Below are positions 1-14,179 of a stretch of 64,000 nt of DNA, one piece after another; position 1 is the stretch's first letter, and the number at the start of each line of letters is the position of its first letter. The notes below the pieces were generated by a model, which did no database searches, was not told the origin of the DNA, and saw only the letters and a program-made list of their open reading frames with translations. The stretch is taken from contig QEYB01001019.1 of the NCBI GenBank assembly GCA_017562135.1, positions 1-64,000 of the forward strand, given 5' to 3'. Both the position numbers and the translations under genes were made by a program. This stretch comes from Dipylidium caninum. Lineage: Eukaryota; Platyhelminthes; Cestoda; Cyclophyllidea; Dipylidiidae.

Positions 1-3000
1 CGCGTGACGATGTCGGTTCTTGCAGATGAGCCCTCTTGTACTTATAGCGCTCCACTTAAATCTGATGTATCAGTTTAGACCGGCAAAGCTTATAACTGCC
101 CGAGTGTAAGTCCTACCGTCGGGGCAAACGAGCGGAGCATTGTGGGATGAGACCTTTCGGACAAACCGTGTTTTACCACCGCTAAAATACCTTATCCCTG
201 AGGAAAGTAGGAGTAGAAATATTGACTCATAAGTTAGACACATCGGCCCCTGACATATTTCCAACTGATTCTGCAAGGCTCTACTTTTCATACGATAAAG
301 CGTTAGAGTAACTTGACAAAAATGTCTTTTGCCCAGTTCCAGCCCCATTAGTCATCTTATCCCACACCTAATAATACAAGCGGGCTGCCGCCGGCCCCGC
401 CCACTGTTGCGCCCAGAGAGGCAGCAGTAGCAGCCTCCGTCTGTGCTTTGTGTGTTTTAGAGTTCAGAACATCCCGTGCATAAATCTTTTTCCTACCGCA
501 CAAGCTACCACGGCCACATGAAAGCGAGACTGTATACGCGTACACACGTGGATGGAGGCACGTTTACTTGTATGCATGCGAGCGAGCGAGCGTAGCGTGC
601 GCGTGTGGTTTGTGTATTGCAAACCAAGCGTGCGGGTCGCCCACCGACGCTTTGCCCCAGTCCTACACCGGACCCCGGCCCAGCCCGCCTCCCGCCCCCC
701 CCCCCTCCTCGTTTGACCGTAATGTAGCTGTAGCCCATGCCGCCTACTCTTGCTGCCATGATGTGTAAGTGCTCAGCTCGGCTTTAAACGCATCCAACCC
801 GCTACTGGCAATGGCGTTTGAGAACGGCGACTTGCAAGGGACGCGTTATTTGTAGTCACCACCTTATTCCAAAAATAGCCCTCTTGTTTGTATTAGTTAG
901 TTTAGTTGATATATTATCGCATCAGTGGGGAAATCTGAAAGTCTGGGAAATTAAGTCTACCCTTGGCATACTCTGCTAAGTGCGCAGTTCGAGTAGCTTA
1001 CGGCTAAGGCAGAGTTAGTAAATGTGACTCCTGTGTCGAGCCTTGTGTGAGCCTCTTATTCATCAGTACCAAATCCCACTCCATATGTATTACCAATTCC
1101 CTTTTATTTTAATATATTTTTTGTGAAATCTTCCAAAATAACGGGGACGTCGTGCCGCTGATTTCGCAGGATGGAGGTCGGTCTCTAAAATCTACGACCA
1201 AATCCAATAAGCTAGTTTTTAGCCCCGCTGCTCGTGAAAGGCTCCTAAATTAGTTCATATAGCTTTTTTCTAAGGCGGATACATTCCACTTCCCTTGAAG
1301 TAGTTAATGAAAAATATTCGCGAGGCTACAAAGCGTCTTCGTCTATTTCTACCGCTGTACCACGTCCGAATTTGCGGCTTCTTGATAAATCAGAAGAGAG
1401 TCATTTTTAGGGTACTGCCGAAAGTTCGTGTGCCGAATGCCTGACAAACGTACTTATCGAGACAGTAATTGGAACTAATACAGCACCTTGTTCGTCTGAC
1501 CGAGATTGGAAGGAGGGCCGAGACAGTGACACTTGAATTAGAACTCTCGAGTTTGATGACTTGGAAAAAAGGAGGTGGGGATATTTTCCGCAAAGGGAAA
1601 CGCTAATCCTGGTGAATCACCTTGTGTGAGGGAGATAAACAGGGCCTGTTTCTTTTCGGCACATTTTATGAAGCCTGTTGAGCTTTTGATGCCACATTCA
1701 GACGGCTGGCAGCCATGCAGATTGTGACAATGCAGGCGGCGATAGCACCGAATTCCATCGGATCCCTGTGGTCAGCTGACTGACACCTACAAGTGGAAGG
1801 GAAGAAGAAGTGGCAATTGTAAGGCTGTCAATAGAGAGCGATGGTAGCACCAGCAATAACTGTGTTGGGACAAGCATCTCCACCTGCGGTTGTAGTGTAG
1901 TTAGGTTTTGCTGAATTTATTAGCCCCATTCTCACACTTTTAGGGTCCACACGAAATTTGACGGAGAATACTTAGTATTGAGGGGAAAACATGTCTTGAG
2001 ACAGACAGCCCCATGGTGAGAGGGGAAAATTGTACGCACTTCCAGTTTGTTAAAAGACTAAACACAAGCGTAGACCGGCAGCAAGACGGGTTATGTGTAT
2101 TTAAGGTGCGTTTATTGCCGGGTTAAGTCGTTTCTTTGAAGTGAGTTTCACAATGGCGAGTCTTCGAAGAAGCCTCGGCAGCATCCACTTTCCGTAAAAT
2201 GTGGATGCTTCCAAGAAAAAGTTCCATGTTCCAACCGCTGCCACTGCGAAAGATACTGAGATGGTCGAAAGGGGAGGGAAAGCGAACCGTCGCAGGCACA
2301 TTGGACTAGGCGGGATGGAATTCCTATTGTCTGGTCTTAGTGGCCGGACAGAAGACGACGAAAGGACCTTGACTTTTTCACCAACTCTACTTTCGCATCG
2401 AGTTGATAATAATGTCTTCCCAACGCCTGCTCGAACTTGCTTGGAGGCTCGCTGCTTCCCTAACTGCAGTGCGGGTCTTTTGAAGTCGGAACGATCGGTT
2501 TATATCCAACGTCGACTGCCTACGCCCCAAAGTGGGCGTAGCAGAGATAATGATGATTATGATGGCAATACATTGTGGAAGACAGATGTGGTGATATGTG
2601 ATAATTAGCGCGTAAACTGCAGCATCAGTAGGCGAAAGGGGAAGGAAATGGTAGTGGAATTAAAAGCGAGAAAAATTAGGACGAGGCAAAGAATGGTGTG
2701 GAAAGCACTGAAATCGCCATGTAGAGTAAACAAAGAATTGACTTTGAGAGAAGAAAAAGCGACTCGTTGCCATTTGGTTACCGACAAGGAAAGCAAAGGC
2801 TGTTGATGCACTAAGCCATACACAAAAAGTCTCTTTTTTTAAGGGCTAAATATGGTGCCATTTGAATGATTACTCTTTCTCTCCATCTCTCTCGTTCTTT
2901 TCTAATTAGACAGATCTCAAGCTGGATAAAGTGAAAGAAGTGGCGCCAAATTGAGGTGTGGACCATGGAATTGCCGAAATAACATGCAAGCAAAATCATC

Positions 3001-6000
3001 GGACATGTTACTAAACACAACGTCAAAACAGTTAAAGCGTAGGCGACAACTTATCCACAAATAACAAGTTGGTCACTCCTGAAGGGGCTTTCTTCTGTTC
3101 GTAAAGACCTATGACTTGCATCCGCCACCAGACAAATGACCGCTGGAAGCTTCCTAATCCACAATCATAAGGTTGCGGTTAAACCGTGACACATCTTTCC
3201 AAAATGCCCCTACGATGCTACGTTCTTTAAATGCTGCGGAGATTGTTGGGAACAATTCTCCTTACTGCATCTCATAGACGATTGCGAGAGATTGTCGAGG
3301 GAAGGAGTTAATGGTGATTGTGGGAAAATAGAAGTTCTGCCTAATTGTTTTTTTAAAAACGTTGTAAAATCAGATTATTAAGACACTGAGGTGGCCACTG
3401 CACAAGTTCAGTTCCCAGTCTCTCTCTCTCCCTCCCCGTTCCAGCCTCCGCCCTCCTCTCCCCCGCTTCTCGGCGCTTCTTCCCCCCATTTCTCCTCGCG
3501 CCCGGTTATTACTCCCGTCTGAGTATTTTAATTGTCGCTCGCGAGACGGACACAATTTAAAGACGACTTCTCGTTCAAGGTATTCTTTGAGTTCGTGCCC
3601 ACTGACAATATTCGGCGTCTGTCAGCGAATATCATTAATATATCAGTCAAAGATTAGAGAATTACGTGCGTCTAATTAGATCTACTCGGTGACTTTTTAA
3701 AAAATTAGGCCTAAATCTTTGAGTTGATTGCATTATCTCGTCTTCCTTGTCAATTTTGGGTCATCTTAAGTGACAAAGATTCCTAACCACGTATTCGGTG
3801 GTCTTGTTTATCTAAAATCAGGCAAAACTAACGAAGTTGCAGGGCGCTAAAGGTGGTAAGTCCAATGAAAATACACTAAAATAGGATGTAAGTCGAAGTC
3901 AGACATGCAAATACAGGTGTGATGAGGAGAAACAGCAGGAGAGATCTTTTAGATCTCGCATTAAGACAAAAATCGGATCTGTCCAGGCAAGTGTGCGGAT
4001 ACCGGTGCCTGTAAAGAGAAAAGTCTAAAGTAAGTGGAGTGAAAAACTGCCATGGCTGAAAGAAGGCGGCAGATACTAAGTCGAGCGATGAAAAGAAGGC
4101 CCTGAGACGCCGAGAATTACTCCTCCTCTCTCATTTGTATGTGGGATGACGAAGTAAATTACTTCTCATTAATCTAACACTAATTGCCTGGATGATTTGT
4201 CTTGGAGACGTGAATTTAACAAAGAAGTGGCACAAAATTCGGGATGATAGTTATGCGTGGCGAGAAATTGATGTAGCTTGTTTTGCTACTGAAATAGAGG
4301 CGGCGGAGTTAGTAGTATTTCTCCACCTTGATATTTTAGAGGAGGCGTGAGCAATTTGTCCACAAGTAATCATAATGTGGCGATTAAATTTGATATTACG
4401 CTTTATACGAAGGAGAAAAAGTCAGTCTGGTCTCACATTTCTTTGATCTCCTTGAAATGCCTAAACAAGTCTCCAGAAAGTCCCGACATAATAGTACGGG
4501 CCCGGTAGGAGGACCATGTGAGGGATCAAATTGAAGAAATGATTAAAAGGTGTGCAAAAATCATCAGAGAGACATTAGGATCGGGAAATAATTTTCGCTC
4601 CAGTTAGCCAGCGCACTCGAGACTTGACTCGGCACAGGCATCCGCTTTCACCTTTTTGCTGCCCTCAGCAGGTTGGACTGGGGAAGCTGATTATTGAGGG
4701 TTGATAATCTCCCACACAAGACGCATAACTGGATTAGGCTTGGCAGATCACAAAGTCCAACTCATGTAACCCTCGGAGAGGGTGTGACTCGAAGGAGTCC
4801 ATTAATAACTTTGTTACGACTATGTGAATGGGCTTGGAAACATCCCTGAAATGGAGGCGGAATATATGTGTGCGTACCACCATATCCACCGAACACAAGC
4901 CATGACCTGATGCTTCTCCATACTTCTGATCCAGCGAAGAATGCAGAAATGAAGGTATTTACTGCAAGTCATTGGGATTTCCATCGTATGAATGACTGAT
5001 CTGCTATATTTCCTCAAATTTCTCCATCATCCCTCGAGTTAAAAGGGGATGTGTGACTGGACCTCGAGAAAATATACTTTGTTTAGTTTAGCCGTGTTAT
5101 TTTCAATTATTTCCTCAGACAATATAGTTTAGCCTCTCCCAACTCAACATTAACGCCGTGTTTCACCTTCCATAGCGACTCCCATAGAACTGCCCGCATA
5201 GCTGATGTAAATTTGCACATGTTGGTACTTGAGTTCCACCACTCGCCTGGTTGGTCAGAAGGCTCCTCCACACCCGCCTTCTCAAGGCCTCGTAACGGGC
5301 ATGTGCCCGACACTGTTGGTGCCTCGGGAAGCCGACAATGATTGACCCTCGCATTCACCTGCGTTGTGGATGTTGGACTTCAATCTGGGAAAGCTAGATA
5401 ATTACTCACTTGGAAATGGTCTGTCTGAAGGTTCCGCTCGGTTGCCAACGCGTCCCACGACGGGGATAACAGTCGTCTAGCGGAAAACCATCCCTCCTAA
5501 TTGTACGGTTGAACTTTTTGTCTCCTTCCAAGAGGCGCCAAGACGACATGGAGCCCCGATTGAGCAATTCAAAGGCTCCTTTACGACCGGCCGTCACAAT
5601 AATAACAGCCTCTAGTGATGGTATTAAGAACATCAATAGACGATGATTCTTGAGAAATATGACCAAGTTTGCTAAAACGCCGTAAAAATGCCACTTCCTT
5701 TGGAGTAGAGCTAACTTGACAGAAAAGCGACCTTGTTAACAAGAAAGGATGGTGTCCACAATAATGGGGACCCTCAAACCCCCGGTAAAAAGGCAAGAAA
5801 TTTAATTTGTCGGACAAGAAATGAGGCTCCGAGGAGGAGGAGAAGGAGGAAATCCGAATGTCTCTTACCCCTATTTTTAGGCAATTCTGTCATTGAACTA
5901 GTTTACCTGAAAGAGGTGATTAGTACGCGAAGTCTACTTTCTTCGGGTGAGAGAAAAGCATATTCTGACAAGGCTTCCCATGCAATCCTTTGTCTTGAAA

Positions 6001-6836
6001 CAGTCTTGACGATCAATTTGGGAAGTGTGGAGCGAAGCTGGGTTGGAGTGGGGGCGCTTGAGGGCGACCGCCTAACGCTGGAAGCCCGAGGACGCACAAA
6101 GCGTCGTGGCCACCCTCGCATGACTCACATGGCGGTGTGAGTGTTCGGTTTGAAGGGACTGACTGGTGTCTCAAAATAAGTCCATCCGGTGACGACGACG
6201 ACGATGATGGATGTCTTCTTATCCCGACTCCCACAGTCCAACCGCTCGCCTCGGACGCCCCTACAGCGCGCTTCGTGTACCAGGTCGGGTGGGTAACGGC
6301 AACTGAACCGCCGGCTAAGCTGGATGGAGGTGCTCGGGTCTCTCCTCCGACAAAACGGAGCATCCTTTCCGTGCTACCAGGTGTCACTACTGAGACTTCG
6401 AAGAGTTCTCCGTAGCTTTACAAACCTGTCGATTTGTATGTTTCTGTGATGCTTTAACACGTAGGCTTTGGGAGTAGCTCAGCGCATTAGTTGGCAGGAC
6501 GTAATGCTGCAAAAGTACTTCCTCCAGCTCGCGAAACTCAGGCTTATGTTCCACGATATGTCATTTTCATGATCATCCCCGTAGATGTTGAGCGTGTAGG
6601 TGGGTGGTGAAATTGCGAGTGTGTGTGTGCGTGTGTGTCTGTGAGATAGAAGTGCCCTTCCCACCAGAAAATGAAATATTTACAAGGATGGCATAAGCGC
6701 GTTTTCCTCGTTTTCCACTTCCTCGAGATCACCACTCGCGAATACCGAACTAAAGTGACCAAGGCACACATTATCCCTATAGACTTATTACTTTGAATTT
6801 CAGTGGCACTGGACGGTCTTCTAACTCCCCTTCAGG
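1..6836. other. gene-poor stretch, no supported gene
   Basis: I see no exon series with matching splice phases and no recognisable protein family here. Short open frames occur on both strands, for example about 135 codons at 2201-2608 (+) and 5733-6140 (+). They have overlapping antisense frames of similar length and no domain. A short acidic-coding GAC/GAT run lies near 6191-6210 and a TG-rich patch near 6619-6640. The bulk is AT-leaning unique sequence. Confidence 0.5.
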
Positions 6837-7126
6837 CTACATCGCTTCAGTAGGGTCAGTGGTTTTGTAGGGCCTTGAAGTGTACAGTAAAGAGGATGCT
6901 TGAGTGTTTAGAGCGAGATGAGGACCGAAGAGGTGCATGCCACAATGGATGGGACCGGACTCACGGCTCTTTCTCCAATCCTCCCACAGCGGGCCGCCAG
7001 TAGTTGACTGACCGCCTCTGGCAGCGTAGACGAACACTCGATTTGGTCGACTCGTGTCAAAGGACTCTTGGAATTTCAGACGCAGCGCTGAAAAGTTCTC
7101 GTTAATTTGGAGGATTATTTTGTAGC
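6837..7126 (-). CDS. possible 3'-terminal exon of an unrecognised gene
   Basis: The minus strand is open for 96 codons after a consensus-like acceptor (CTTCACAG before 7126) and ends with TAG at 6837. Codon choice is varied and protein-like, with mixed charged and aromatic residues, for example the peptide FDTSRPNRVFVYAARGG. I recognise no family. The frame also extends upstream to 7325, so the acceptor is a guess. It may be the last exon of a minus-strand gene that includes the open stretches at 8.1-9.7 kb, but I could not build continuous splicing between them. It could also be chance. Confidence 0.2.
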
Positions 7127-8109
7127 CTGTGAAGTCGACGTTGTATTGGGTTGGCAACTTATTGAATGCGGATTTTAAACAAGAATATAAATTCAAAATT
7201 TTCGCCCAAATGAAATTCCATAAGCTGGTGAAGCATCCAAGGATTGAATCACCTGACATAACCAAGTTTATAAATTTTCCTTTTAGCGCATGTATGCGAT
7301 TCTTATCTGAGCCGTATTGTAACATCGCGCGTGTTGTGCTCTGACGATCTGGAGCGACAATGGCTTTGATTTACGAGGGTCTCGTCGGCTTCAACTAGAC
7401 GGACGGCCAGAACGTTGGACATGTTTCAGTGAAAAAACACCAGAACAAAATATGGTAAACCAACTTTAGCATGACCTTTCTTTCACCAAGACTTCATTCC
7501 CATCTACGGCACCTAAATTCTCGTGGGCTTATGATTATAAATTGCAATAAAAAACAAAACTTCAGAACTAAAAGATATAACTTTTTACTAAATGAAAAGC
7601 AGAAATCCCAACAACAAGACAAAGCATAGATTAACTAGTGTGAAAAGTGTAAAATCCTTCTGTCGACAGAATTCGCAATGACGCAGTTGCCAAAGCCATG
7701 GTAGCTAAACCCCAAGCACCACAGCCCCAACGGACGCTAAAGAGAACGGGGTTTTTGAGAAGCAGTGGATATTTAGGCGCTTAAATGCCTGCACCAACCT
7801 TTTCACCAGCCCCTAGTCACAAAGTAGCCCATCATCACGAAGTCGGTGCACTTCTCGCTTCCCTCCCCACAACGGCCCGAAGTCCGTCTTCTCACCGTCG
7901 TAGCCGCCTGCCTCTGATCATTTCAACTAACTCTGTGGTTGACTCTTTAGCCTGGCACCGTCATATCTCTACTTGACAGACACTTTTAAAGCTGGGAGAT
8001 CGTGTTCCGGCGTGTCGTTTTATCTAACAAGGCGGTATATGATGGAAGCTATTGAGCCAGAGCAATAAAGGGTGCGTGAGACTTGGATAATTTCAGACCA
8101 CACAGCCAG

Positions 8110-9662
8110 TTACTGACGATTTCCCCAAGCTATATCGCGTGACAGCGGTTGCAAGTGATAATCCAACCGAAAGGGGCTATTTCGTCCCGTTATGATTACC
8201 ACTGCCTCGTAGACTAAAGTTGTACCATTTCTACTGACCTTAAGGCGACAACGCACGACGAGGAGGGTGTAGGACTCCACGTCCTTCGGCGAAAGCGTCG
8301 TTCTCTGCTCCGCTTGTGAAGAAACAGGAATGCGACGAATTCCAGCCAGAAGTGACACTTCTTCGGAAAGAAGTTGTCGCTCTCACGACCAAGTGGACCT
8401 TTTTGGAGAGGTAAAAAACAGAGGAGACCTCATCGATGTCGTCTGTGAGCCACACACCCAATGTCAATCCTCGGAAAGTGACGGTGTCACAGGAGGGAAG
8501 GCCGACTTTGACCGCCTCCACGCCTACCATGTGCCAGCGCCCCTGCACATTTATCCCCACCCTCCTTTCCTTCCCTTCTTCCACCGACCACAACGGCGTC
8601 GATGATTAGAGCGTCTTCCAGCTCGCTGCTACATCCCCTGACATGATTGATCGTCTCCCCAATTTGCCTCCTGTCCGCCTACAGCGCAAATGACGAAAGT
8701 TCTTTGCCACCAGAGTCAGTTACCGGTGAAACTCGCAACCGCCTGTGTGGGCGGCTCTCCGGTAGAACCCGTCGATGACTCTACTTCTGTCCAAACTTCG
8801 CTCTTCATCAGTTCCAGCACTTCCACAGAATTGTATAGGGAGAATAATGATTTCGTCTCTACCGAGGAAGAAGAGGACGTTGCGCAGACCCTCTACAACT
8901 ACAGCAGCTGCAGTGGGAGTCTTCAGCCCAGCTGTGGCAATGACCACCAAGAAAAGACCACCAAGAAAAGACCATGTTCACGGACGATTTTTAGACGTAG
9001 AGGTAGCCAGGAGTCTGGGGTCCAATCCGATACAGACTAGGAAGGGCGGTGCGTTAGCGACCCGGAGTCGTCCGCTGCAAGTGGGTTTCACTTCACGGCG
9101 GAGAGCATCCACAACGACTTGCATAACCTGATAGCCTCTTCCGCGGAAGTCTACACAATCGTGGTTATGAGGATTGAAAAGGAAAACTCCGTTGTTTATT
9201 GTTACACTCAGAATCATGGAGGGTAAATGCACCTCACGAACTTGTTAGACTTATAAGCGCCGCAAAATTTGAACAATTAAATGGTACAGTAAAGGAGTCT
9301 GCCATGGTGAAAAGTAAATAAATATCTGGAGGATAAAAACACCAAAGGTGATATGCTATTTCCAAGCTTGGGTACATTAAAGTCGACTCCAACTGGGTTC
9401 CGACTCATCGTTTAGCAGTTTGGATGACCGGCATCAGGATGGAATCGGCACGAAGAATAGCGATGTATTCCAGCAATGACAGGCTGGCTTTAACACATGT
9501 CGCCCATGACAGAGCGCCTTTCAGACTTCGTCGAATAATGCCCCGAATGAAGGCATGCGAGGCGCTAACAGGTCGGAGGGAGGCAGTAATTAAGGGTAAG
9601 TCGAGTGGCTCGCCATCGTCTCGTAGATGCGTGCCGATGAATTTTTTCACTAGTGGTTCCAT
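8110..9662 (-). CDS. possible exons of an unrecognised minus-strand gene
   Basis: Several successive open minus-strand stretches look coding by eye. Segment 9405-9662 is 85 codons and contains DLPLITASLRPVSASHAF. Segment 8978-9232 contains VFLFNPHNHDCVDF. Segment 8240-8593 contains TFRGLTLGVWLTDDIDE. Segment 8110 to about 8313 contains VESYTLLVVRCRLKVSRNG and ends in a stop. A GTGAGA donor near 8390 and CAG acceptors near 8310-8330 could join the last two. No family is recognised, no start codon is defined, and plus-strand frames (such as 8690-9040) overlap. The exon structure is therefore tentative and a decayed gene or chance is possible. Confidence 0.2.
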
Positions 9663-12600
9663 AGGCGGACATTTTATGGGGTTATTTTGAAGACAGAGCG
9701 GCCTAGCTTCGGACCCTCAACTCTCCCAAATGTGGATTTTGGCCCGAGAAACCAGCTTTTGGACACGTTCTTTTGAAGACCCGCGGCCTCCATGCACACA
9801 CCCGCCTCCGCTCACCCGCACACGTGCATGAAGCGGTGAGAGGCTTAAATTAATGGCGGCCATTCTTCCTCCCTTCAAGGGTTCTTGATTAATGAGGCCT
9901 TAGTGGACCCAACAATACCAGTGTGGCATGTAGACGATACACGCATGTGCAGAGCAGAGTAGGGAGATCGCTTCAAGCTCCCACCGCCGATGTGTTGGTG
10001 AGTAACCGGGGTGATGGTCGAGGGGGGGCGCAAAGGATGAGAGGAGGGCCCGGTGGAACTAGCTCGACATTAATTGGTCCTCACGTCTCCTCGTCACGCG
10101 CAATCGCCTTAATCTCCGCCCTCAACGCGGAATCTCCCCGTCGTTTTTTACGGGAACAAGTACAGCGCATGGAGAGGATCGCTGCCTTTCCGACTTGCCT
10201 ATGGTATTTCGGCGTAGTGCATACGTGAGGGAAGCTTCCCTGATGTCGTCTGTGGCTCAAAAGCTTTCTGATGGACATTTTGGGTTTAAGAAGTGAAACG
10301 AAATGGCAGCTTGCGGTGGGCGATTCCAACCTTTCCTCTCCTTCCTCTTTAACTTCCCGTAACCATGATAAGCAGGCATCATTTTACGTAAAAATGAAAA
10401 AGCGACACTCGCAACAAATGGTCCAAAAGGAGGGGATCCTGGCTAACAAAATGTTGCGGGAGTGTGGAAATAACACGCCGGAGACTTCTTTTGCCATAGC
10501 GTCATGGACGAGGTGGCCTTAGATCCGGCTACCCAACGGCAGGTTCAGGGCGGAATGTCGCGCCTAGTAGTATGTGAACTCTTCTATAAGAACTTCTACT
10601 CGAACCCATTTATGCACTATTAGGCTTTGAGGCACCAGGAAGCCAAATTTCATTCATTAATGCGCCGAGGCGTTACTGTTAAAAGGCCAAATATTCTGTC
10701 TGTGCCTGGTGGTTGATCCTAACGACGACCACCAAGGGAGAACTGTTGGTCCAGTTAAAAGATTGTAGACGGAATAAATTAGGAGTTCGAAGAAGCACCA
10801 CGGCTGCCGCACGGGAAGTCACGATGCAGAGCGTTTCCACCGAGTTTGGTGTGTAGATGCTTCCTGTGAGTGCGAGACTTTTATGTATGGTAGAGAGTGG
10901 AGGAGAATACAGATATATCATGCCAGAATAGTGGTAGAGCAAGTGAAATGGTAAGGAAGGAAATGTCGCCCCGCCTTCCTCCTCCCCACCTCCCCGTTGC
11001 CAAATCATAACTCGCATTTCATACTTGCGTACTTTTCAAAGGCACGAAAATACGTGAGAATCGCTGGCACATAAAATGCACTTAGTGGAGGCCATCGACA
11101 AATGTGCCATCAGTTTCCTCAGTACATTTTCATGGTTTTTGAAAATGTGAGTCTGCCAAGAAGTCTGCCAAGAAGTCTGAGGTCGAAGAGTTGTAGAATT
11201 CAAAGTGATTCGACACGAACTGTATATAGTCTCAGGCAGGAAGTGTAGGCAATGCCAAGAGCTTGACGAGGAGTATCCCAAAGAGGAATGGTTATTCAGA
11301 TTACACCAAGGTGCACACTCCACCACGGTGGCTGTGCAGGGGCCGAATAGTGTCCTCCAAGGTGGTCTCGAAGGCGAATGGGGTCCTGTCGAGACTAACA
11401 GACTAATAACATGAAGTACCAATTATTTCGTATTTTAATCCGTTGAACAGAAAGTTGCTTTACAGAGATAGCTACCTTCCCCTCTCCAACTTGGCGGCAG
11501 CACACAAATGACCGCAAGGGGAACTAAAAGGCGGGCTACAAGGCTCAGAATTTGGTCAGCATGTAGCGGAGAGGAAAAGAAGTTATAACATGTACGGAGG
11601 GCGAGTACAACCAGTGAAGATAATTTTACAAGGAATACAAAAAGACACGCTAACCCACATACGTCACGACAATGAAGTTATAACCGGTCAAAAAACCACA
11701 ACTACCGCCGCCGAGACAAGAGGCAACAGTGGGCAAAAACTGGCAAAATAAATCGTGTTGTCCAGCCAGTTCAGCAGACCGGCCGATATGATAATGGTAA
11801 TAACAGCGCATTGTTGCTGACATCGGCGGCGCGGACTCAAGCAAGATCAAAGGCACCGGGAAAAAGTACACGATTTTGTCGCCTTGTAATTGCAATGCCC
11901 TCTCATCCCTCCTGTCGCCACTCCTTGAGTACATCATTATGGGCGACAGATGTCGAGGCCACAAGACAAACACCGCCGCCAAACCACTTACCCCCTCTGA
12001 CTTAGCCGCTTGCCGCTACGGACAACAGTTTGGGCAGGATCAAGTTAGTCACACTTTGTTGGTTAGTGTTTACACCTCGAGGTGGTGGAGAGGAATCGCA
12101 CCAGTGGTGAGAGTTCAAAAAGTTCTTTTCTTAACCTTCCCTTCGAATCGATTTCCTAAAGGCTTCCATGTTTTAGTTCTGTAATGAGAGAGGATAGTTT
12201 GCTAGTAGTGCTGCACTTACAGAATACACAACTGGCAAGGGAATGGGTGCCGCACCCCAAAAATTCCGGTACCTCGAACCGACTACTCACCTCCTAATGA
12301 AAGTGAACACAGTTCCGAGAATTCCAGCAGATATTCGGTGTGGACCCATCAGGACGGGAGTTAATACTGAAATATCAGCACAGGTCCTCTCACTTCGAGT
12401 TAAGATCGGCAACTGCGAAGTGTTGTTCGTTGAACACACGACCATTTTTACTAAACCATCTTATTACGACGCAGTAGCGCGGAGCGATCTTCTCCAAGAT
12501 GGAAGGGGTTCTAACCTAGCCTACAGTTAGTCCGGGAAGGGCAAGAGAGAATGGAGGTAACTTGGTGGCATGAGTGTCTTTTGACATGCATGGCGGTTGG

Positions 12601-14068
12601 TGTAACTCTTCACCAACCTCAACCATTGAGGGAAGAGGATTATATTCCGGTGTAAAGTGACCCGCTGCAACGACACACACCTTCGTTCTCTTCAACGGTC
12701 AGACCAGTCGCCTAACGCCCTTGTAGCCGGATGTTACCACGCCGCTGGTTGAGATTCACAAATCCGCCAGTTGTGGAGTATAGTTCGCCAACCTCGACAC
12801 CCCCGAAGCCCTGCCAGTGCGAATCAACTGGTGTCGTGCTCCAATTGTTCACTAACTTCCAGACGGAACTTCCTTTTCCTCCATCGCTATCATTATTCCT
12901 TGTAGACGCGCACATACCGTCTAGTAATCAAATTTTCCCATTTACAAAGTCGTTTCAAAATACTGGCAGTGTGGAATATTCCTAGAATGGCATCATCCCA
13001 GGCCACACAGAAAAGTTCTACTTCATCATTTGTCATATTGTGGGCAGTTCTGGGTATAACGAATGCGGAAGTCCGGATGTCATACCGTGGTCCACATGGG
13101 AAAGGGGGTTAAATTCTTCGACCTTACGACAACCAGTCCACACTCTTACCATCAGCCTCAATTGCGCATGAGGGCTCATCTGTCCATCATCCCGACTTCA
13201 AGCGCACAAATATCCTCCGAATGTGTTAAATAGTCAACGCAATGTCTTTTCAAGCGCACATCTCTCTCCAGCCGTTACTTTGTGATAACGAAGGAAGCTC
13301 ACAAATTGTACGATTCGTATTGGGAGCATAAAAAGCGGTCTTCAAAGATCAGGGCATTTGTTTCTCAGCGCGAAACGAAGGCACCTCTCCAGACAAACGA
13401 GGCACATACTACTGAATTACATTTAATACGAATTTAATTCAGTTATCACGAAACGATGGTGGAAAAGAAAACCGGAATATACAGAACCGAGAGTACTCAC
13501 CCTCATACCACGACATAAAAAACTCCGCCGCCAATCATTAAGGGACATAATCACCATCAAAACCATCGAATATCATAACTTTGTGAAGAGGAATGGCCGA
13601 CCACAACAAAAGATTACTCTCCATTCAATCGGTCACACAAAAGGGTCAGAGGAAGAATGCCGTTCCATTCACCGACACTACTTCATCCATCAATTTTCCT
13701 GTGCATTCGCACTTGGGCAAGCAGAATCACGCCGTAACTCAACTGCGTGGGATAGCTGGCCAGTAGCAGAACGGAGACACCCTCCGGCCACGGCGAAAGA
13801 GGACACTCAACTTGACGCCTCGCCTTCCATGAATCACAGAACATCTCAACATCAGAAAACAGCTATATTCCAAACCACTTAGGCATCTATACTGGTTAGG
13901 CTTCGATAAGCTCTACTTCTAAGCTACATATAAAGTGGTCGAACTTCAAGTACGTAAAAAACAGCTTCCCGTATAAATCACTCACAATATTGAAGCATTT
14001 AAGTACTGAGGTATGGTGCGAATGTAAGGATAAAACGGAATACAAACAAGTTCCATATAAGTTCTACT
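9663..14068. other. gene-poor stretch, no supported gene
   Basis: No recognisable gene. Scattered open frames on both strands lack splice-phase continuity or known motifs. A direct 12-bp tandem duplication (AGAAGTCTGCCA) occurs near 11158-11181. Nothing else is notable by eye. Confidence 0.5.
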
Positions 14069-14179
14069 TCATACTTTTCTTGCGCTAAGAATTCTCTTGA
14101 TTTCCTTCACGACTTCATCTGTCAGATGTGCAAACGGGTTGGCAACAGGAGAACCAGACGATGTGTAAAGCACGGAGCC
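14069..14179 (-). CDS. possible terminal exon of a small unrecognised gene
   Basis: After a good acceptor (TTGTAATTGTAG ending at 14180) the minus strand reads 36 codons then TGA. The peptide contains VANPFAHLTDEVVKEIKRIL, a plausible soluble helical C-terminus. Upstream on the same strand are an ATG-initiated 61-codon frame (14392-14577) and a strongly hydrophobic stretch around 14596-14690 (VLLFRLVIVPLVVLFAMM). These may be other exons of a small membrane protein, but I could not join them in phase with convincing donors. The family is not recognised. Confidence 0.3.
   Translation of the reverse strand, partial: GSVLYTSSGSPVANPFAHLTDEVVKEIKRILSARKV

Noticed and set aside
2201..2608. 135-codon plus-strand frame
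   Set aside because: Composition looks random, there is no splice or promoter context, and no known motif.
6465..6540. tRNA-like A box (GGGAGTAGCTCAGCGCATTAG region)
   Set aside because: No B box (GGTTCGANNCC) or cloverleaf follows within the expected distance.
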